64,000 nucleotides of DNA from Psychrobacter sp. UBA3480 (lineage in GTDB: Bacteria; Pseudomonadota; Gammaproteobacteria; Pseudomonadales; Moraxellaceae). Below, in pieces: positions 47,630-58,703 of the stretch; position 1 is the first letter of the stretch, and each line of letters begins with the position of its first letter. The notes below the pieces were generated by a model. It did not search any database and was not told where the DNA came from. It worked only from the letters and a program-made list of their open reading frames with translations. The position numbers and the translations under genes were made by a program. Where the stretch lies: positions 62,001-126,000 of the forward strand of contig NZ_DFQV01000033.1 of assembly GCF_002377945.1 (NCBI RefSeq), in the 5' to 3' direction.

Positions 47630-49615
47630 TTACTCAGATGTCGCTGCTGCCGCTTCGGCTTCCGCGGCTTCTTTTTCTTCTAACGCTTTTGCTTCTTTAT
47701 CGCGAATGGCATCACGCATCGCTTTTTCAAAAGCCTTTTGGCGTTTAATGACTTTTAGCTCATCAGCAGAAGGTGGCAGCACAGGATCTGTCTTGCGTTG
47801 TAATACCCAGTAATCAAATAGAGCACGGCCAATAGGTGCTGCAACAGCACTACCACCGCCGCCATTTTCGACCAATACCGCAAGGGCAATCTGCGGGTCT
47901 TCTACTGGCGCAAAACCATTAAACCAAGCGTGATCCCAATGGCGCTTATCAATCGCCGACTTGTCGTAGCGTTTGCCCTGCGCAATAGATTTCACCTGTG
48001 CAGTACCTGTTTTACCAGCGATACGATAGCGCGGGGTATAGATACCGCGTCCTGTACCGTTTTCTACCACGCTTTCCATCGCATCATGCATGCGCAACCA
48101 GTCAGACGGTTTACCGTTATAGTCGATTTTGCCATCTGGCTTAGTAATGATTTTGACGTCCGCGGCGCCGTCACTGCTCTTTAATAAATGCGGTGTAATG
48201 TGCTGTCCTTTACTGGCAGTCATGGCTGTAGCATTAGCAATCTGTAGCGGCGTTGCCAAGAAATACCCTTGTCCAATACTGACAGAGATGGTTTCGCCCG
48301 GTAGCCAGTCTTTATCATAAGTGTCTTTTTTCCATTTTGGTGACGGCATGATACCTGATTTTTCATTAGGTAAATCAATACCAGTATCCTCACCAAAACC
48401 GAAACGCACCATCCAATCGTGCAAACGTTGAATGCCCATCTCATAAGCCAACTTATAATAATAAGTATCGACCGACATCGCGATGGATTTTTTTAGATCT
48501 ACCGTACCATGACCGCCACGTTTCCAGTCGCGGAATCGATGCGTGTCACCAGGTAAGCTAAAATAACCAGGGTCATAGATGGTGCTATTCCAATCGCGTA
48601 GACCATAATGAATACCGCCCAAACCCTCAAATGGCTTGATAGTAGAGCCAGGTGGGTAGGTACCTTGTAGTGCACGGTTATACAGCGGCTGATCCAAATC
48701 TTCACGCAGATCATCATAATCTTTAAAAGAGATACCCGATATAAAAGGGTTAGGGTCGTAGCTTGGATTACTCACAAATGCCAAGACGTCACCGTTTTTT
48801 GGGTCTATCGCGACGATTGCACCGCGGCGTCCATCGAGCTGCTGTTGGGCGATGGTTTGCAAACCATAATCCAAGCTCAACGTAATATCGTTACCCGCTA
48901 TCGGCGGCTTGGTATCCAGTTGACGCAAAATATTGCCATGTGCGTCTGTTTCTACCGATTGATAACCCGGTTGCCCAAGCAAAATATCTTCATAGTAGTC
49001 CTCAATACCAATCTTACCAATTAGATCGGTACCAGCGTAACGGTCTTTATCGATACGCTTTGACTCTTTGTCATTGATACGCCCAACATAGCCGATGACA
49101 TGAGCAAACAGCTCATCATAAGGATAAGAGCGCGTAAGCTTGCTTTGGATAGAGACCCCGCGGAAGAATGGCTTGCGTTCACTAAACTGAGCCAACTGTG
49201 CTTCTGTTAAGTCAATCTTAATCGTTACCGGGTCATTTTTATTTTTACTTAGACGCGCCAAGATATCAGTGATATCTGTATCGGTTAAATCAAAAATCGG
49301 CGCAAGCAGATGCAACGTGCGCTCAGGATTTTCGACTTCATCAGGGCTGAGCATCGCTGTAAATACAGGCTGATTGTCTGCCAGTATTACTCCGTTACGA
49401 TCATAGATATACCCACGACTAGGCGGCGCAGATATCAGTTTGATACGGTTGTTATCGGCTTGCGTTGTGTACTGATCATGAGCGTAGACTTGCAAATACC
49501 CATAACGTGTTATCAAACCGCCCAAACCAATCAAGATTATAATGCCAAAGATGATAATACGATTGGTAAAGGTGCTGTTGACCTGTTCGGTATTGGGAGT
49601 TATCGGTTTATTCAT
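47630..49615 (-). CDS. mrdA: Penicillin-binding protein 2 (peptidoglycan transpeptidase of the elongasome)
   Basis: 661 residues. One membrane anchor at ~19-36, a pedestal/dimerisation domain with SRGYIYDRNG, then the transpeptidase domain with PPGSTIKP (Ser324 nucleophile, Lys327), an SVD motif and KTGTAQ. It cross-links peptidoglycan during lateral wall growth and is the target of mecillinam in E. coli. The C-terminal tail after ~630 is Glu/Ala-rich. rodA, often next to it, is not here. Confidence 0.96.
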   Translation of the reverse strand: MNKPITPNTEQVNSTFTNRIIIFGIIILIGLGGLITRYGYLQVYAHDQYTTQADNNRIKLISAPPSRGYIYDRNGVILADNQPVFTAMLSPDEVENPERTLHLLAPIFDLTDTDITDILARLSKNKNDPVTIKIDLTEAQLAQFSERKPFFRGVSIQSKLTRSYPYDELFAHVIGYVGRINDKESKRIDKDRYAGTDLIGKIGIEDYYEDILLGQPGYQSVETDAHGNILRQLDTKPPIAGNDITLSLDYGLQTIAQQQLDGRRGAIVAIDPKNGDVLAFVSNPSYDPNPFISGISFKDYDDLREDLDQPLYNRALQGTYPPGSTIKPFEGLGGIHYGLRDWNSTIYDPGYFSLPGDTHRFRDWKRGGHGTVDLKKSIAMSVDTYYYKLAYEMGIQRLHDWMVRFGFGEDTGIDLPNEKSGIMPSPKWKKDTYDKDWLPGETISVSIGQGYFLATPLQIANATAMTASKGQHITPHLLKSSDGAADVKIITKPDGKIDYNGKPSDWLRMHDAMESVVENGTGRGIYTPRYRIAGKTGTAQVKSIAQGKRYDKSAIDKRHWDHAWFNGFAPVEDPQIALAVLVENGGGGSAVAAPIGRALFDYWVLQRKTDPVLPPSADELKVIKRQKAFEKAMRDAIRDKEAKALEEKEAAEAEAAAATSE

Positions 49616-50108
49616 AGAAGAGCAGAGCCCAAACAGTCAGTGAGTCAATAAAAGAAAAATAAGAGGGCAGGTTGGTTAACCAAAGTGCGGTGAGTCTAAA
49701 AGATAATGCAAATGGTTTCAATCACATAGAAGGGTATGGGGTGAAATCGTTATGCAGTCATTTATACGCAGGTAGTCTTTGTTATTGCACTACAAATTAT
49801 AACAGAACAAATGAGCAGGCGCAGTACTCAGTCATATATTTTGTCTTGATTATCTACTGACCAAGAACTGGCTTATATTTAGGTTTTTGTTGGGGAGCAG
49901 ACGATATGAACCATGTCATCTTTAGTCACAACTTGCCGCTGGTCTATATGTGCTAATAAATGGCAAGTATGCTAAAATCAGGCGATTTATTTTATAGTAG
50001 TTATTATGGGCGGAGCGTCTTTTGAAACGTTCTCATTTTGCTAAAGTCTCGTTATCAGTAGCGACAGTATTAGCAACGACAATCAACCTGTCAGGGACTA
50101 GATAAGTC
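49616..50108. other. Divergent intergenic region mrdA / DUF445 gene
   Basis: About 490 bp. Mostly AT-rich promoter-like DNA. The only notable content is a 27-codon frame at 50022-50105 that resembles a signal peptide. Confidence 0.45.
50022..50105 (+). other. Signal-peptide-like short ORF upstream of DUF445 gene
   Basis: A TTG-started 27-residue frame with GGAG about 10 nt before it. It reads basic start (KRSHFAK), then a hydrophobic stretch (SLSVATVLATTINL), then stops 3 nt before the next gene's ATG. It could be a translated leader, a remnant of a lost secreted-protein gene, or chance. Confidence 0.25.
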
Positions 50109-51443
50109 ATGGACGTAAATTCATTATGGCAGACGATAGCTGAACATCCAGAGTTTTTTGCCATGCTGACCATTCCACCAGTGACGGCATTCGTTACTTG
50201 GGTACATGTGTGGATGGCGCTCAAGATGCTGTTCTATCCGGTCAAGTTTTGGGGTATTCGTATTCCTAATTTCCCATTTTTCGGGCTGCCAGGTATCGGT
50301 TGGCAAGGTATTGTTCCGCGCAAAGCGGGCAAGATATCAGGGGTTATCGTTGACCAGACGCTCTCAAAACTCGGTTCGCTTGATGAGTTTTTTAAGGCGA
50401 TGGAGCCTGAGCAAATGGCGATGTTTGTCACTGATACGGTGGACAAAAACCTTGAGCCATTGATTGATGAGATTATGCTGGATCACTCGCCAGCATTGTG
50501 GGGCAATCTACCTTACGCCTTAAAGCGCCGTGTCTATGCGCAAGCCCATAAAGAGCTACCTAGTATTATGCAGTCGCTTGTGACAGATTTGACTTATCAT
50601 GTCGAAGACTTGGTCGATATGCGTAAAATGATTGTCAATACCATGGAAAACGATCGTCGCCTGATGGTCAATATGTTTCTAAAGGTCGGACAAAAAGAGA
50701 TCGACTTTATCTGGCACATCAGTGCTTTGATTGGTCTGATATTTGGTATTATCCAGATGTTTATATTTTTGGTGGTACCGCAGCATTGGACCGTACCGTT
50801 CTTTGCTGCAATTTGGGGTTTTCTCACCAATTGGATTGCCATTTGGATGGTGTTTAATCCAGTAGAGCCGCACTTTATCCCTTATTTGAAGCTGTTTACG
50901 GTGCAGAGTCGCTTTCCATTTATCAAACCCATCATACCTCATATCGCAAAGTATCGTTTGCAAGGCGGCTTCATGAAGCGCCAAGAGGAGGTTTCTGAGG
51001 TTTTTGCTGAGATTGTGGTAAAGGATTTGGTCACTTTAGAAAACATCATGAATGAAATGATGTACGGTGATCGCTCAGCGCAAACGCGTGATTTGATGAA
51101 ATCGCATCTATACACGGTGCTAGAGTCACCAGTGATTAGCACGACATTACGTGTGGGATTGGGACGCCGTGATTATGGACAACTCAAAAATACCATTATC
51201 GATAAATCTATTGTCGCAACGATGGTACCACTGCGAGATCCTGAGCTAAATGAAAGCCGAGCCAGTAAGATATTCGGTCTGTTTCGCGATAGAATACGTG
51301 CGCTCACGCCAAATGAGTTTCAGAACCTGTTGCGTCCAGCTTTCCGTGAGGATGAGATGACGTTGATTGTTTTGGGCGGTTTGACTGGTTTTCTAGCAGG
51401 TTGGTTGCATTTAGTGTTAGTATTTTTCCCCTCGATGCAGTAA
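50109..51443 (+). CDS. DUF445 family membrane protein
   Basis: 444 residues. Hydrophobic segments lie at ~12-38, ~203-222, ~230-250 and near the C-terminus (GGLTGFLAGWLHLVLVFF). The sequences IPNFPFFGLPGIGWQGIVP and WGFLTNWIAIWMVF match the DUF445/YheB-type family, whose cellular role is unsettled. It stands alone before the ccm operon. Confidence 0.85.
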   Translation: MDVNSLWQTIAEHPEFFAMLTIPPVTAFVTWVHVWMALKMLFYPVKFWGIRIPNFPFFGLPGIGWQGIVPRKAGKISGVIVDQTLSKLGSLDEFFKAMEPEQMAMFVTDTVDKNLEPLIDEIMLDHSPALWGNLPYALKRRVYAQAHKELPSIMQSLVTDLTYHVEDLVDMRKMIVNTMENDRRLMVNMFLKVGQKEIDFIWHISALIGLIFGIIQMFIFLVVPQHWTVPFFAAIWGFLTNWIAIWMVFNPVEPHFIPYLKLFTVQSRFPFIKPIIPHIAKYRLQGGFMKRQEEVSEVFAEIVVKDLVTLENIMNEMMYGDRSAQTRDLMKSHLYTVLESPVISTTLRVGLGRRDYGQLKNTIIDKSIVATMVPLRDPELNESRASKIFGLFRDRIRALTPNEFQNLLRPAFREDEMTLIVLGGLTGFLAGWLHLVLVFFPSMQ

Positions 51444-51723
51444 TGCATCAATAAGTATTTTTAATTAGTCATGAACGGCTGTATCGAATAAGCTTTGAAT
51501 AACTAAAAAATGTAAAATTAACAACAGATAAGCATTTTGTATCAATCATTCATATTGATACGTCACAATGATAGTAGCGGGTTTTATGTGCTTCTACAGC
51601 AATTGAAACCTCAGTTTTTAACCGTAAACTATGACCGCATAAAGGACTATTAGCGTTTGCCAGTGGCTAGCAATGCCATCGGTGAACCCTTAATTGTATC
51701 CAAGGTAAACAAGGTTAGACCGT

Positions 51724-53754
51724 ATGTTAATCACAGAATTGGGTTATTTTGCCTTGCTGGCCGCTTTTATATTGGCGATTTTGCAGGTGGTACTACCAAC
51801 CATTGGCGTCATGCGTGACCACGTCGCTTGGCAGCGTTTGGCGCCAAGTCTAGCATGGGCGCAATTTGCGGCAATGATTACCTCATTTGCAGCGCTGATG
51901 GCAGGCTTTTATTACAACGACTTTAGTCTCGTCTATGTCACTCAGCATTCCAATACATTGCTGCCTTGGTACTACAAGCTGTCGGCGACATGGGGCGGGC
52001 ATGAAGGCTCACTGCTGCTTTGGATGACCATCATGGCCACTTGGTGTGCGCTGGTCTCTTACTTTAGTCGTGGGTTGCCGTTGTCTATGCGTGCGCGAGT
52101 GCTGGTGATACTAGCAGGCGTGCAGATGATGATGCTGGCGATGCTTATCTTTACCTCATCGCCATTTGATCGCACATTACCCAATCTACCTGTTGATGGC
52201 GCGGATCTAAACCCTGTATTGCAAGATTTTGGTCTGATTATTCACCCACCGATGCTTTATATGGGCTACGTGGGTATGGTTGTGCCATTTGCGTTTTGTA
52301 TGGCAGCACTGTGGGAAGGGCGTTTGGATGCGGTATGGACACGTTGGTCGCGTCCATGGGCATTGGCTGCTTGGGGTTTCTTAACAGTCGGTATCGCGCT
52401 TGGCTCGTGGTGGGCTTATTATGAGCTTGGCTGGGGCGGTTGGTGGTTCTGGGATCCAGTAGAGAACGCCTCATTGATGCCATGGTTGGCAGGAACAGCG
52501 CTACTGCATTCACTTGCTGTCACCGAAAAACGCGGTGTATTTAAAGCATGGACGATTATGCTCGCGATCTTTGCTTTTGCGCTTAGTCTGCTTGGTACGT
52601 TCTTAGTACGTTCAGGTGTCATTACCTCAGTGCATTCATTTGCCGCTGATCCGACGCGTGGTCTAGTGATTCTAGTCATTCTCGGTATTATCGTCGGTGG
52701 TGGTCTGTTGATGTTTGCTGTACGTGGTTGGCGTTTGACGGTCGAGAGTCAGTATCGACTTATCTCACGTGAATCATTTTTAGTGATTAACAACGTTATT
52801 ATTCTAATTTCAACCTTAGTGGTACTACTTGGTACGCTATATCCTATTATTGCTGATGCCTTTAACTTAGGTCAGGTATCTGTTGGCCCTCCATACTTCA
52901 ACGCCCTATTTGTGCCGTTGACATGGCTGCTACTGGTGGCGATGGGTATGGGCTCTAATATCCGCTGGAAACAAGACAGCCGCCCATTATTGGGTGCTGG
53001 TATGGTTATCGCGGTGAGCAGTTTGGTATTGGCCGCCATTATCACCTATTTCACCAGTCCATCAGCGATGCTAAATATCGGTGTCACATTGGCCGTGAGC
53101 TTTTGGGTGTTGTTATGGATGGTTGTCGATTTCAAAGACAAGACTAAAAATGCACCAAGTCGTTTAAACGGTTTACGTCAGTTGCGTCTGAGTTATTGGG
53201 GTCAGCAAACCGCTCATATTGGTGTCATCATTGCAGTTATCGGTGTGGCATTTACCAGTACGTTGAGCATCGAGCGTGATGTGGCATTAGGGCCTAATGA
53301 CAGTGTCAATGTACAAGGCTATGACTTTACGGTAAAAGGTTTTAGTGAAGTCAAAGGCAGTAACTTTGACGCTACGCAAGCAGAAGTAACAGTCAGTAAA
53401 GACGGTCAAGAAGTGACCACGTTATATCCTGAAAAACGTAACTATATTATCAGTATGATGCCGATGACAGAGGCTGCGATTGATGCCAATTTGATGCGCG
53501 ATGTCTACGTAGCACTTGGTGAGCCGATTGCTGAAGATAGCAATGAATGGGCTTTCCGTATCTATGTCAAACCGCTTATCCGCTGGATATGGTTGGGCGC
53601 GCTTATCATGGCGTTTGGCGCATTGCTCAGTATGCTAGACAATCGTTACCGTATCAAAAAAACCAAAACACCTGCGCAAATCGCGGCCAAAAAATCAGGC
53701 TTTGCGACGGTTGCAGATTTGGATACGTCAGCTACAAAGATAGGGGAGCGTTAA
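51724..53754 (+). CDS. ccmF: Cytochrome c maturation heme lyase subunit CcmF
   Basis: 676 residues with many membrane helices. The tryptophan-rich heme-handling motif WGGWWFWDPVENASLMPW and the conserved histidines around it identify CcmF. It transfers heme from holo-CcmE to apocytochrome c on the periplasmic side. First gene of the overlapping ccmF-G-H-I operon. Confidence 0.97.
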   Translation: MLITELGYFALLAAFILAILQVVLPTIGVMRDHVAWQRLAPSLAWAQFAAMITSFAALMAGFYYNDFSLVYVTQHSNTLLPWYYKLSATWGGHEGSLLLWMTIMATWCALVSYFSRGLPLSMRARVLVILAGVQMMMLAMLIFTSSPFDRTLPNLPVDGADLNPVLQDFGLIIHPPMLYMGYVGMVVPFAFCMAALWEGRLDAVWTRWSRPWALAAWGFLTVGIALGSWWAYYELGWGGWWFWDPVENASLMPWLAGTALLHSLAVTEKRGVFKAWTIMLAIFAFALSLLGTFLVRSGVITSVHSFAADPTRGLVILVILGIIVGGGLLMFAVRGWRLTVESQYRLISRESFLVINNVIILISTLVVLLGTLYPIIADAFNLGQVSVGPPYFNALFVPLTWLLLVAMGMGSNIRWKQDSRPLLGAGMVIAVSSLVLAAIITYFTSPSAMLNIGVTLAVSFWVLLWMVVDFKDKTKNAPSRLNGLRQLRLSYWGQQTAHIGVIIAVIGVAFTSTLSIERDVALGPNDSVNVQGYDFTVKGFSEVKGSNFDATQAEVTVSKDGQEVTTLYPEKRNYIISMMPMTEAAIDANLMRDVYVALGEPIAEDSNEWAFRIYVKPLIRWIWLGALIMAFGALLSMLDNRYRIKKTKTPAQIAAKKSGFATVADLDTSATKIGER

Positions 53755-53755
53755 T

Positions 53756-54433
53756 ATGACTACCTCAAACAATGAACCTGATAAAAAAGCTCAGCAAGAG
53801 GCTGTCAACGACCCTAAAGTTGCGAGCAGCAATAAAGTAAAAACTAAGAAAAAACTAAAAATTGGGTTTTTGATTCCGCTGGTTATCTTTATTGGTTTAG
53901 TCGCTATGCTCTATATGCGTTTGGGTAAACCGACTGATATCGTAACCAATACAGCGCTTGAGCGTCCAGTACCTGCTTTTGAGTTGCCATTGTTATCAGA
54001 TACCAGTCGTATTATGACCAATGACAACTTGCCAGATAAGCCATTCCTCATGAATATTTGGGGCTCTTGGTGTCCAACTTGTATCATTGAGCATCCTTTT
54101 TTGATGAAGCTAGAAGAGCGCGGTGTTAACTTGGTGGGCGTAAACTACAAAGATGATATTGGGGATGCGTTAGGGTATCTGAATCGCGGTGGCGACCCGT
54201 TCTCTATGTCTATTCAGGACTTGTCAGGACAGTTCGCTCTTGACTTAGGTCTGACCGGTGCACCTGAGACTTTCATTGTCGATGGTGATGGGATTATTCG
54301 TCAGCATATCATCGGTGAGATCAATGAGAGCAATTGGCAAAGCCGTATCACGCCTTGCTTAATGGTACTCAACGACGCTAGTAATAATGGTGTCAGTCCA
54401 GATCCGAGCCAAGTTGCGGAGGCGTGCAAATGA
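53756..54433 (+). CDS. ccmG: Thiol:disulfide interchange protein CcmG/DsbE
   Basis: 225 residues. Lys-rich cytoplasmic lead, one membrane anchor (~36-54), then a thioredoxin fold with WGSWCPTC (Cys106, Cys109). It reduces the haem-binding cysteines of apocytochrome c. The N-terminal cytoplasmic lead is longer than in E. coli. 1 nt after ccmF. Confidence 0.96.
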   Translation: MTTSNNEPDKKAQQEAVNDPKVASSNKVKTKKKLKIGFLIPLVIFIGLVAMLYMRLGKPTDIVTNTALERPVPAFELPLLSDTSRIMTNDNLPDKPFLMNIWGSWCPTCIIEHPFLMKLEERGVNLVGVNYKDDIGDALGYLNRGGDPFSMSIQDLSGQFALDLGLTGAPETFIVDGDGIIRQHIIGEINESNWQSRITPCLMVLNDASNNGVSPDPSQVAEACK

Positions 54434-54987
54434 TAGCCTACCAAATAAGAAATGCGACCATAAAGTTAGCAAGCTTGTTTATCGCTTGTCTATTCAGTAT
54501 GGCAAGCTTTGCTGCCATTGATGTCTACGATTTTGATTCTGTGCAACAAGAAGCCCAGTACCGCGGTCTCATCGAAGAGCTGCGCTGCCCAAAATGCCAA
54601 AACCAAAACTTGGCAGGGTCTGATGCACCCATTGCGCAAGACTTAAAGCAAAAAACCTATGATTTGATAAAAGATGGTCGTAGTGATGGCGAGATTCGAG
54701 CCTATATGCAAGAGCGTTATGGCGACTTTATCAGTTATAAGCCACCAGTACGCCCTTCGACATGGATTTTATGGTTTTTCCCACCGCTATTATTGATCGT
54801 CTTATTGGTCGGTTGGTTTTGGCAAAGTAAACGCCGTCAGCTTGTCGCCAGTGGCGAGAGTGGTGTGGCAGTAGACAACCACGTTAAAGCGTTGTCTGCC
54901 GCTGAAAAAGCAGAACTTGATCGCTTATTGTCACGAGCCAATAACGATGACAAAGACGACACTACAAGCCTTGGGGGCAAAAAATGA
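54424..54987 (+). CDS. ccmH: Cytochrome c maturation protein CcmH
   Basis: 187 residues (185 if it starts at ATG 54430, which forms an ATGA overlap with the ccmG stop). Signal peptide, then LRCPKCQNQNLAGSDA with redox Cys55/Cys58, then a C-terminal membrane helix (~120-140). It works with CcmG and CcmF in haem ligation. Confidence 0.96.
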   Translation: MQMIAYQIRNATIKLASLFIACLFSMASFAAIDVYDFDSVQQEAQYRGLIEELRCPKCQNQNLAGSDAPIAQDLKQKTYDLIKDGRSDGEIRAYMQERYGDFISYKPPVRPSTWILWFFPPLLLIVLLVGWFWQSKRRQLVASGESGVAVDNHVKALSAAEKAELDRLLSRANNDDKDDTTSLGGKK

Positions 54988-56264
54988 CCATATTTTCTAC
55001 TGTTGGCTTATTTATTGCGCTGAGTTTACTTGTCGCTTTGTTGTTAGGTGTTATCACCATTAAGCCGTGGCTAAGAGCACCGCGTTCGCATAGTAAGCCT
55101 GTGGACAATCAACTGCTGGATATCAACGTTGCTGTGTTTCGTGAGCGACTAGCAGAGCTGAAAACAGACAAAGACAGTGGTATCATTGATGACCATCACT
55201 ATCAAAACCAAAAACTTGAGCTTGAACGTCAGCTTTTGGATGCTCAGCGTGAAGTGTCACCGATGGTCACACCAGGTATCAAAAGTCGATTGATTATTAT
55301 GGTTTGGGTACCTGTATTAACGGCCATGGCATATCTGATGGTCGGTGATCGCACACCTGTCTTTGAGCTGTGGGCAAGCGAGGACAAAGTCGGTCAAGTG
55401 GCGGACGATCTATTAACAGGTAGAATCGATCAGCCACCTGCTTGGGCAATTGAAGATGGTAATCAGCTGATCAGTGCTATGCAGACTAACGTCTATCGTC
55501 ATGCCAGTGACTACAATCGCTGGATGCGCTTATCGGAGCTGTTCTTATCCTTAGAGGCGACTGATTCGGCATTAGAGGCTCTGTCGCGCGCTTATCGTCT
55601 ATCACCTGACAACGAAGAAATTGCGACCACTTATGCGCAGATTAGTTTCTTTGCTAATAAGGGTCAGTTAGATGCCAATAGCCGCCGTGTATTAGAAAAC
55701 ATACTGGCTACAAATCCAGAGCATGAGGGCGCACAAATGCTTATGGCGATGGGTGAAGCACGTGCTAGTAATTTTGACCAAGCGCAAGGCTGGATTAAAC
55801 GTCTGCGTGACAGTATCGCGGCCAAACCAGGCGATCATACGCAAGCGCTATCAAGTCTAGATGAGCTTAGTGCTAATGTGGTGATGCAGCAGCAGCAAGC
55901 CTCTGAAGGCGTCGAAGTGACCATCAAAATTAATGCTAGTCTGTTACCATTGGTAAAAGCTGACGATACGCTATTCGTAGCGATACGTGACGTGAAAGGT
56001 GGTCCACCATTTGCTGCTAAGCGTCTACCAATTAGCAATATCAAACAAGGCGAAGCTGTTATTAGCCTAAGTGACCTTGATGCTATGATGCCAGAACGTA
56101 CCCTAGGATCGGCTCGTTCTGATAAAGTACAGCTAGCGGTCATTGCTCGTATCAGCCATAGTGGCAATGCTACCGCAGAGTCAGGCGACCTCTCAGGCAA
56201 TCCAGTGGTTATCAGCGCAGAACAAAATCAGGTCAACGTGGAAATCAATCAGCAAGTGCCATAG
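54984..56264 (+). CDS. ccmI: Cytochrome c maturation chaperone CcmI
   Basis: 426 residues with two membrane segments (~6-26, ~93-110) and a periplasmic TPR region (~170-290) followed by a beta-rich domain starting near VEVTIKINASL. It presents apocytochrome c to CcmFH. ATGA overlap with ccmH. The ccmABCDE genes are not in this window. Confidence 0.94.
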   Translation: MTIFSTVGLFIALSLLVALLLGVITIKPWLRAPRSHSKPVDNQLLDINVAVFRERLAELKTDKDSGIIDDHHYQNQKLELERQLLDAQREVSPMVTPGIKSRLIIMVWVPVLTAMAYLMVGDRTPVFELWASEDKVGQVADDLLTGRIDQPPAWAIEDGNQLISAMQTNVYRHASDYNRWMRLSELFLSLEATDSALEALSRAYRLSPDNEEIATTYAQISFFANKGQLDANSRRVLENILATNPEHEGAQMLMAMGEARASNFDQAQGWIKRLRDSIAAKPGDHTQALSSLDELSANVVMQQQQASEGVEVTIKINASLLPLVKADDTLFVAIRDVKGGPPFAAKRLPISNIKQGEAVISLSDLDAMMPERTLGSARSDKVQLAVIARISHSGNATAESGDLSGNPVVISAEQNQVNVEINQQVP

Positions 56265-57253
<989 letters not shown>

Positions 57254-57301
57254 TGTTCGATGTTAGCTAAGTAATTTAGCCAGTCGATGTAGTCGTTGAA
57301 G

Positions 57302-57328
57302 ACCCTGTTTAATAGCAGGGTTTTTTTA
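57302..57328 (+). terminator. Terminator of adk
   Basis: CCCTG/CAGGG stem followed by seven T residues, about 50 nt after the adk stop. Confidence 0.8.
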
Positions 57329-57365
57329 TGGCTGATGATTTTATGCCTTATAAAAACATACCCAC

Positions 57366-57403
57366 AAAAAAACCGCTTACTCATTATAAGTAAACGGCCT
57401 TTT
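57366..57403 (-). terminator. Terminator of secB
   Basis: Minus-strand hairpin (CCGTTTAC with GTAAGCGG) followed by a run of T residues, 45 nt after the secB stop. Confidence 0.72.
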
Positions 57404-57447
57404 ATCAAATATACGACTCGTAGAGCTCATATATTTTTGGTTAGCGC

Positions 57448-57900
57448 TTAAGCATTACCTTGAGCATCAACTTGTGCTTGCTGCTGGCTCTGTGCATACG
57501 CTTGATCAAAGTTCACAGGTGCTAGTAGCAATTGTGGGAAGCTACCACGCGTCACGATGTCACTGATGACTTCACGAGCATATGGGAACAACACGTTAGG
57601 GCAGTATGCACCCAAGATTTGACCGATTTGATCTTCTGGAATATCTTTTAGTAAGAAGATACCTGCTTGATGCACTTCAGCGATAAATGCTGCTTCTTCC
57701 GCATTTTTGGCAGTAACGCTTACAGTTAGGATGATTTGATAATGATCGTCATCTAGTTTTTCAGCGTTGCTAGACAAATTGATATCAAGCTCTGGGTTCC
57801 ACTCTTTGGTGAATACGCTAGCGCCTGGCACTTCAAGTGACATGTCTTTTACGTAGATGCGTTCTAGTGCCAATTGTGGTTGTGCTTGTTCTTCAGCCAT
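57448..57900 (-). CDS. secB: Protein-export chaperone SecB
   Basis: 150 residues. [16 protein letters not shown] and [11 protein letters not shown] are family signatures. It keeps preproteins unfolded and delivers them to SecA. It lies downstream of grxC and the rhodanese gene on the same strand, the arrangement known from E. coli. Confidence 0.97.
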   Translation of the reverse strand: MAEEQAQPQLALERIYVKDMSLEVPGASVFTKEWNPELDINLSSNAEKLDDDHYQIILTVSVTAKNAEEAAFIAEVHQAGIFLLKDIPEDQIGQILGAYCPNVLFPYAREVISDIVTRGSFPQLLLAPVNFDQAYAQSQQQAQVDAQGNA

Positions 57901-58080
57901 GGTAAATCCTCTAAAATTAAATCAAATGATTGGGCAAATCGTCATTTCAATAAAAGTTCATTGTAATATAAATCGAGACGAAATCTCGATATTTTTCTTA
58001 TTACTTCTTACTGCTCTATTAAAACGTGCCACTGTCTATCTTTACATAAAAAAAGACAGACAGTAAAGAAAGGTAGCAGA

Positions 58081-58344
58081 TTAACCAGCCAATAGCTCGT
58101 CAAGTTTGCCTTGCTGGTTCATTTGGTTGAGCTCATCAAAACCACCGACAAAGGTTTCACCAACGAAGATTTGCGGCACAGTGCGGTAGTTATTGGTTTT
58201 TTTCATCAACGCTTGACGCTCTTCGCTGCTCATATCGTGCATGCCGATTTCTTCATAATCAACGCCTTTGGTTTTTAGTAGTTGTTTGGCGTTTGAGCAG
58301 TATGGGCAGATAGGGGTAGTGTAAACTTTCACAGATACAGTCAT
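58081..58344 (-). CDS. grxC: Glutaredoxin 3
   Basis: 87 residues. CPYC at 13-16 is the redox centre; TVPQIFVG and GGFDEL form the glutathione-binding site. Cytoplasmic thiol reductant. Confidence 0.97.
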   Translation of the reverse strand: MTVSVKVYTTPICPYCSNAKQLLKTKGVDYEEIGMHDMSSEERQALMKKTNNYRTVPQIFVGETFVGGFDELNQMNQQGKLDELLAG

Positions 58345-58703
58345 GATAAATCCTTATTTATAAATTTATGGGATAACAAACGTATTATAGAGAGCATGAT
58401 AAATTATCATAGTCTAAGCGTTGGTATAGTCTGTTATCAATGAGTAAAGCAAGAATGCATTCGGTGATGCTCATTACTAAAGTGGGGATGGGCATGACAA
58501 ATTCAAGCCGTTTTGGCTCAAAACGTATTTTAGAGCTGTAAAACATGACAAATAGAACATAAAAAATAAACCACAAAAAAAGACACCTGATAAAAAGGTG
58601 TCTTCTTTATAGCGTTGGTAGCGCTGATAACGTCAGTCAGGTCGCATAAACATCAGCTAAGCGATGTGTATAAACGCTTCACTTAAGCGCCCATACAGGT
58701 CTA
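58345..58703. other. Intergenic region between rhodanese gene and grxC
   Basis: About 360 bp holding the rhodanese terminator at 58575-58604 and presumably the grxC promoter. A 63-codon minus-strand frame within it has no ribosome-binding site or recognisable family and is not called. Confidence 0.45.
58575..58604 (-). terminator. Terminator of the rhodanese gene
   Basis: AAGACACCT/AGGTGTCTT hairpin with a T run on the minus strand, ~100 nt after the stop. Confidence 0.88.

Noticed and set aside
58385..58576. 63-codon minus-strand frame between grxC and the rhodanese gene
   Set aside because: Begins inside the rhodanese terminator hairpin and has no ribosome-binding site.
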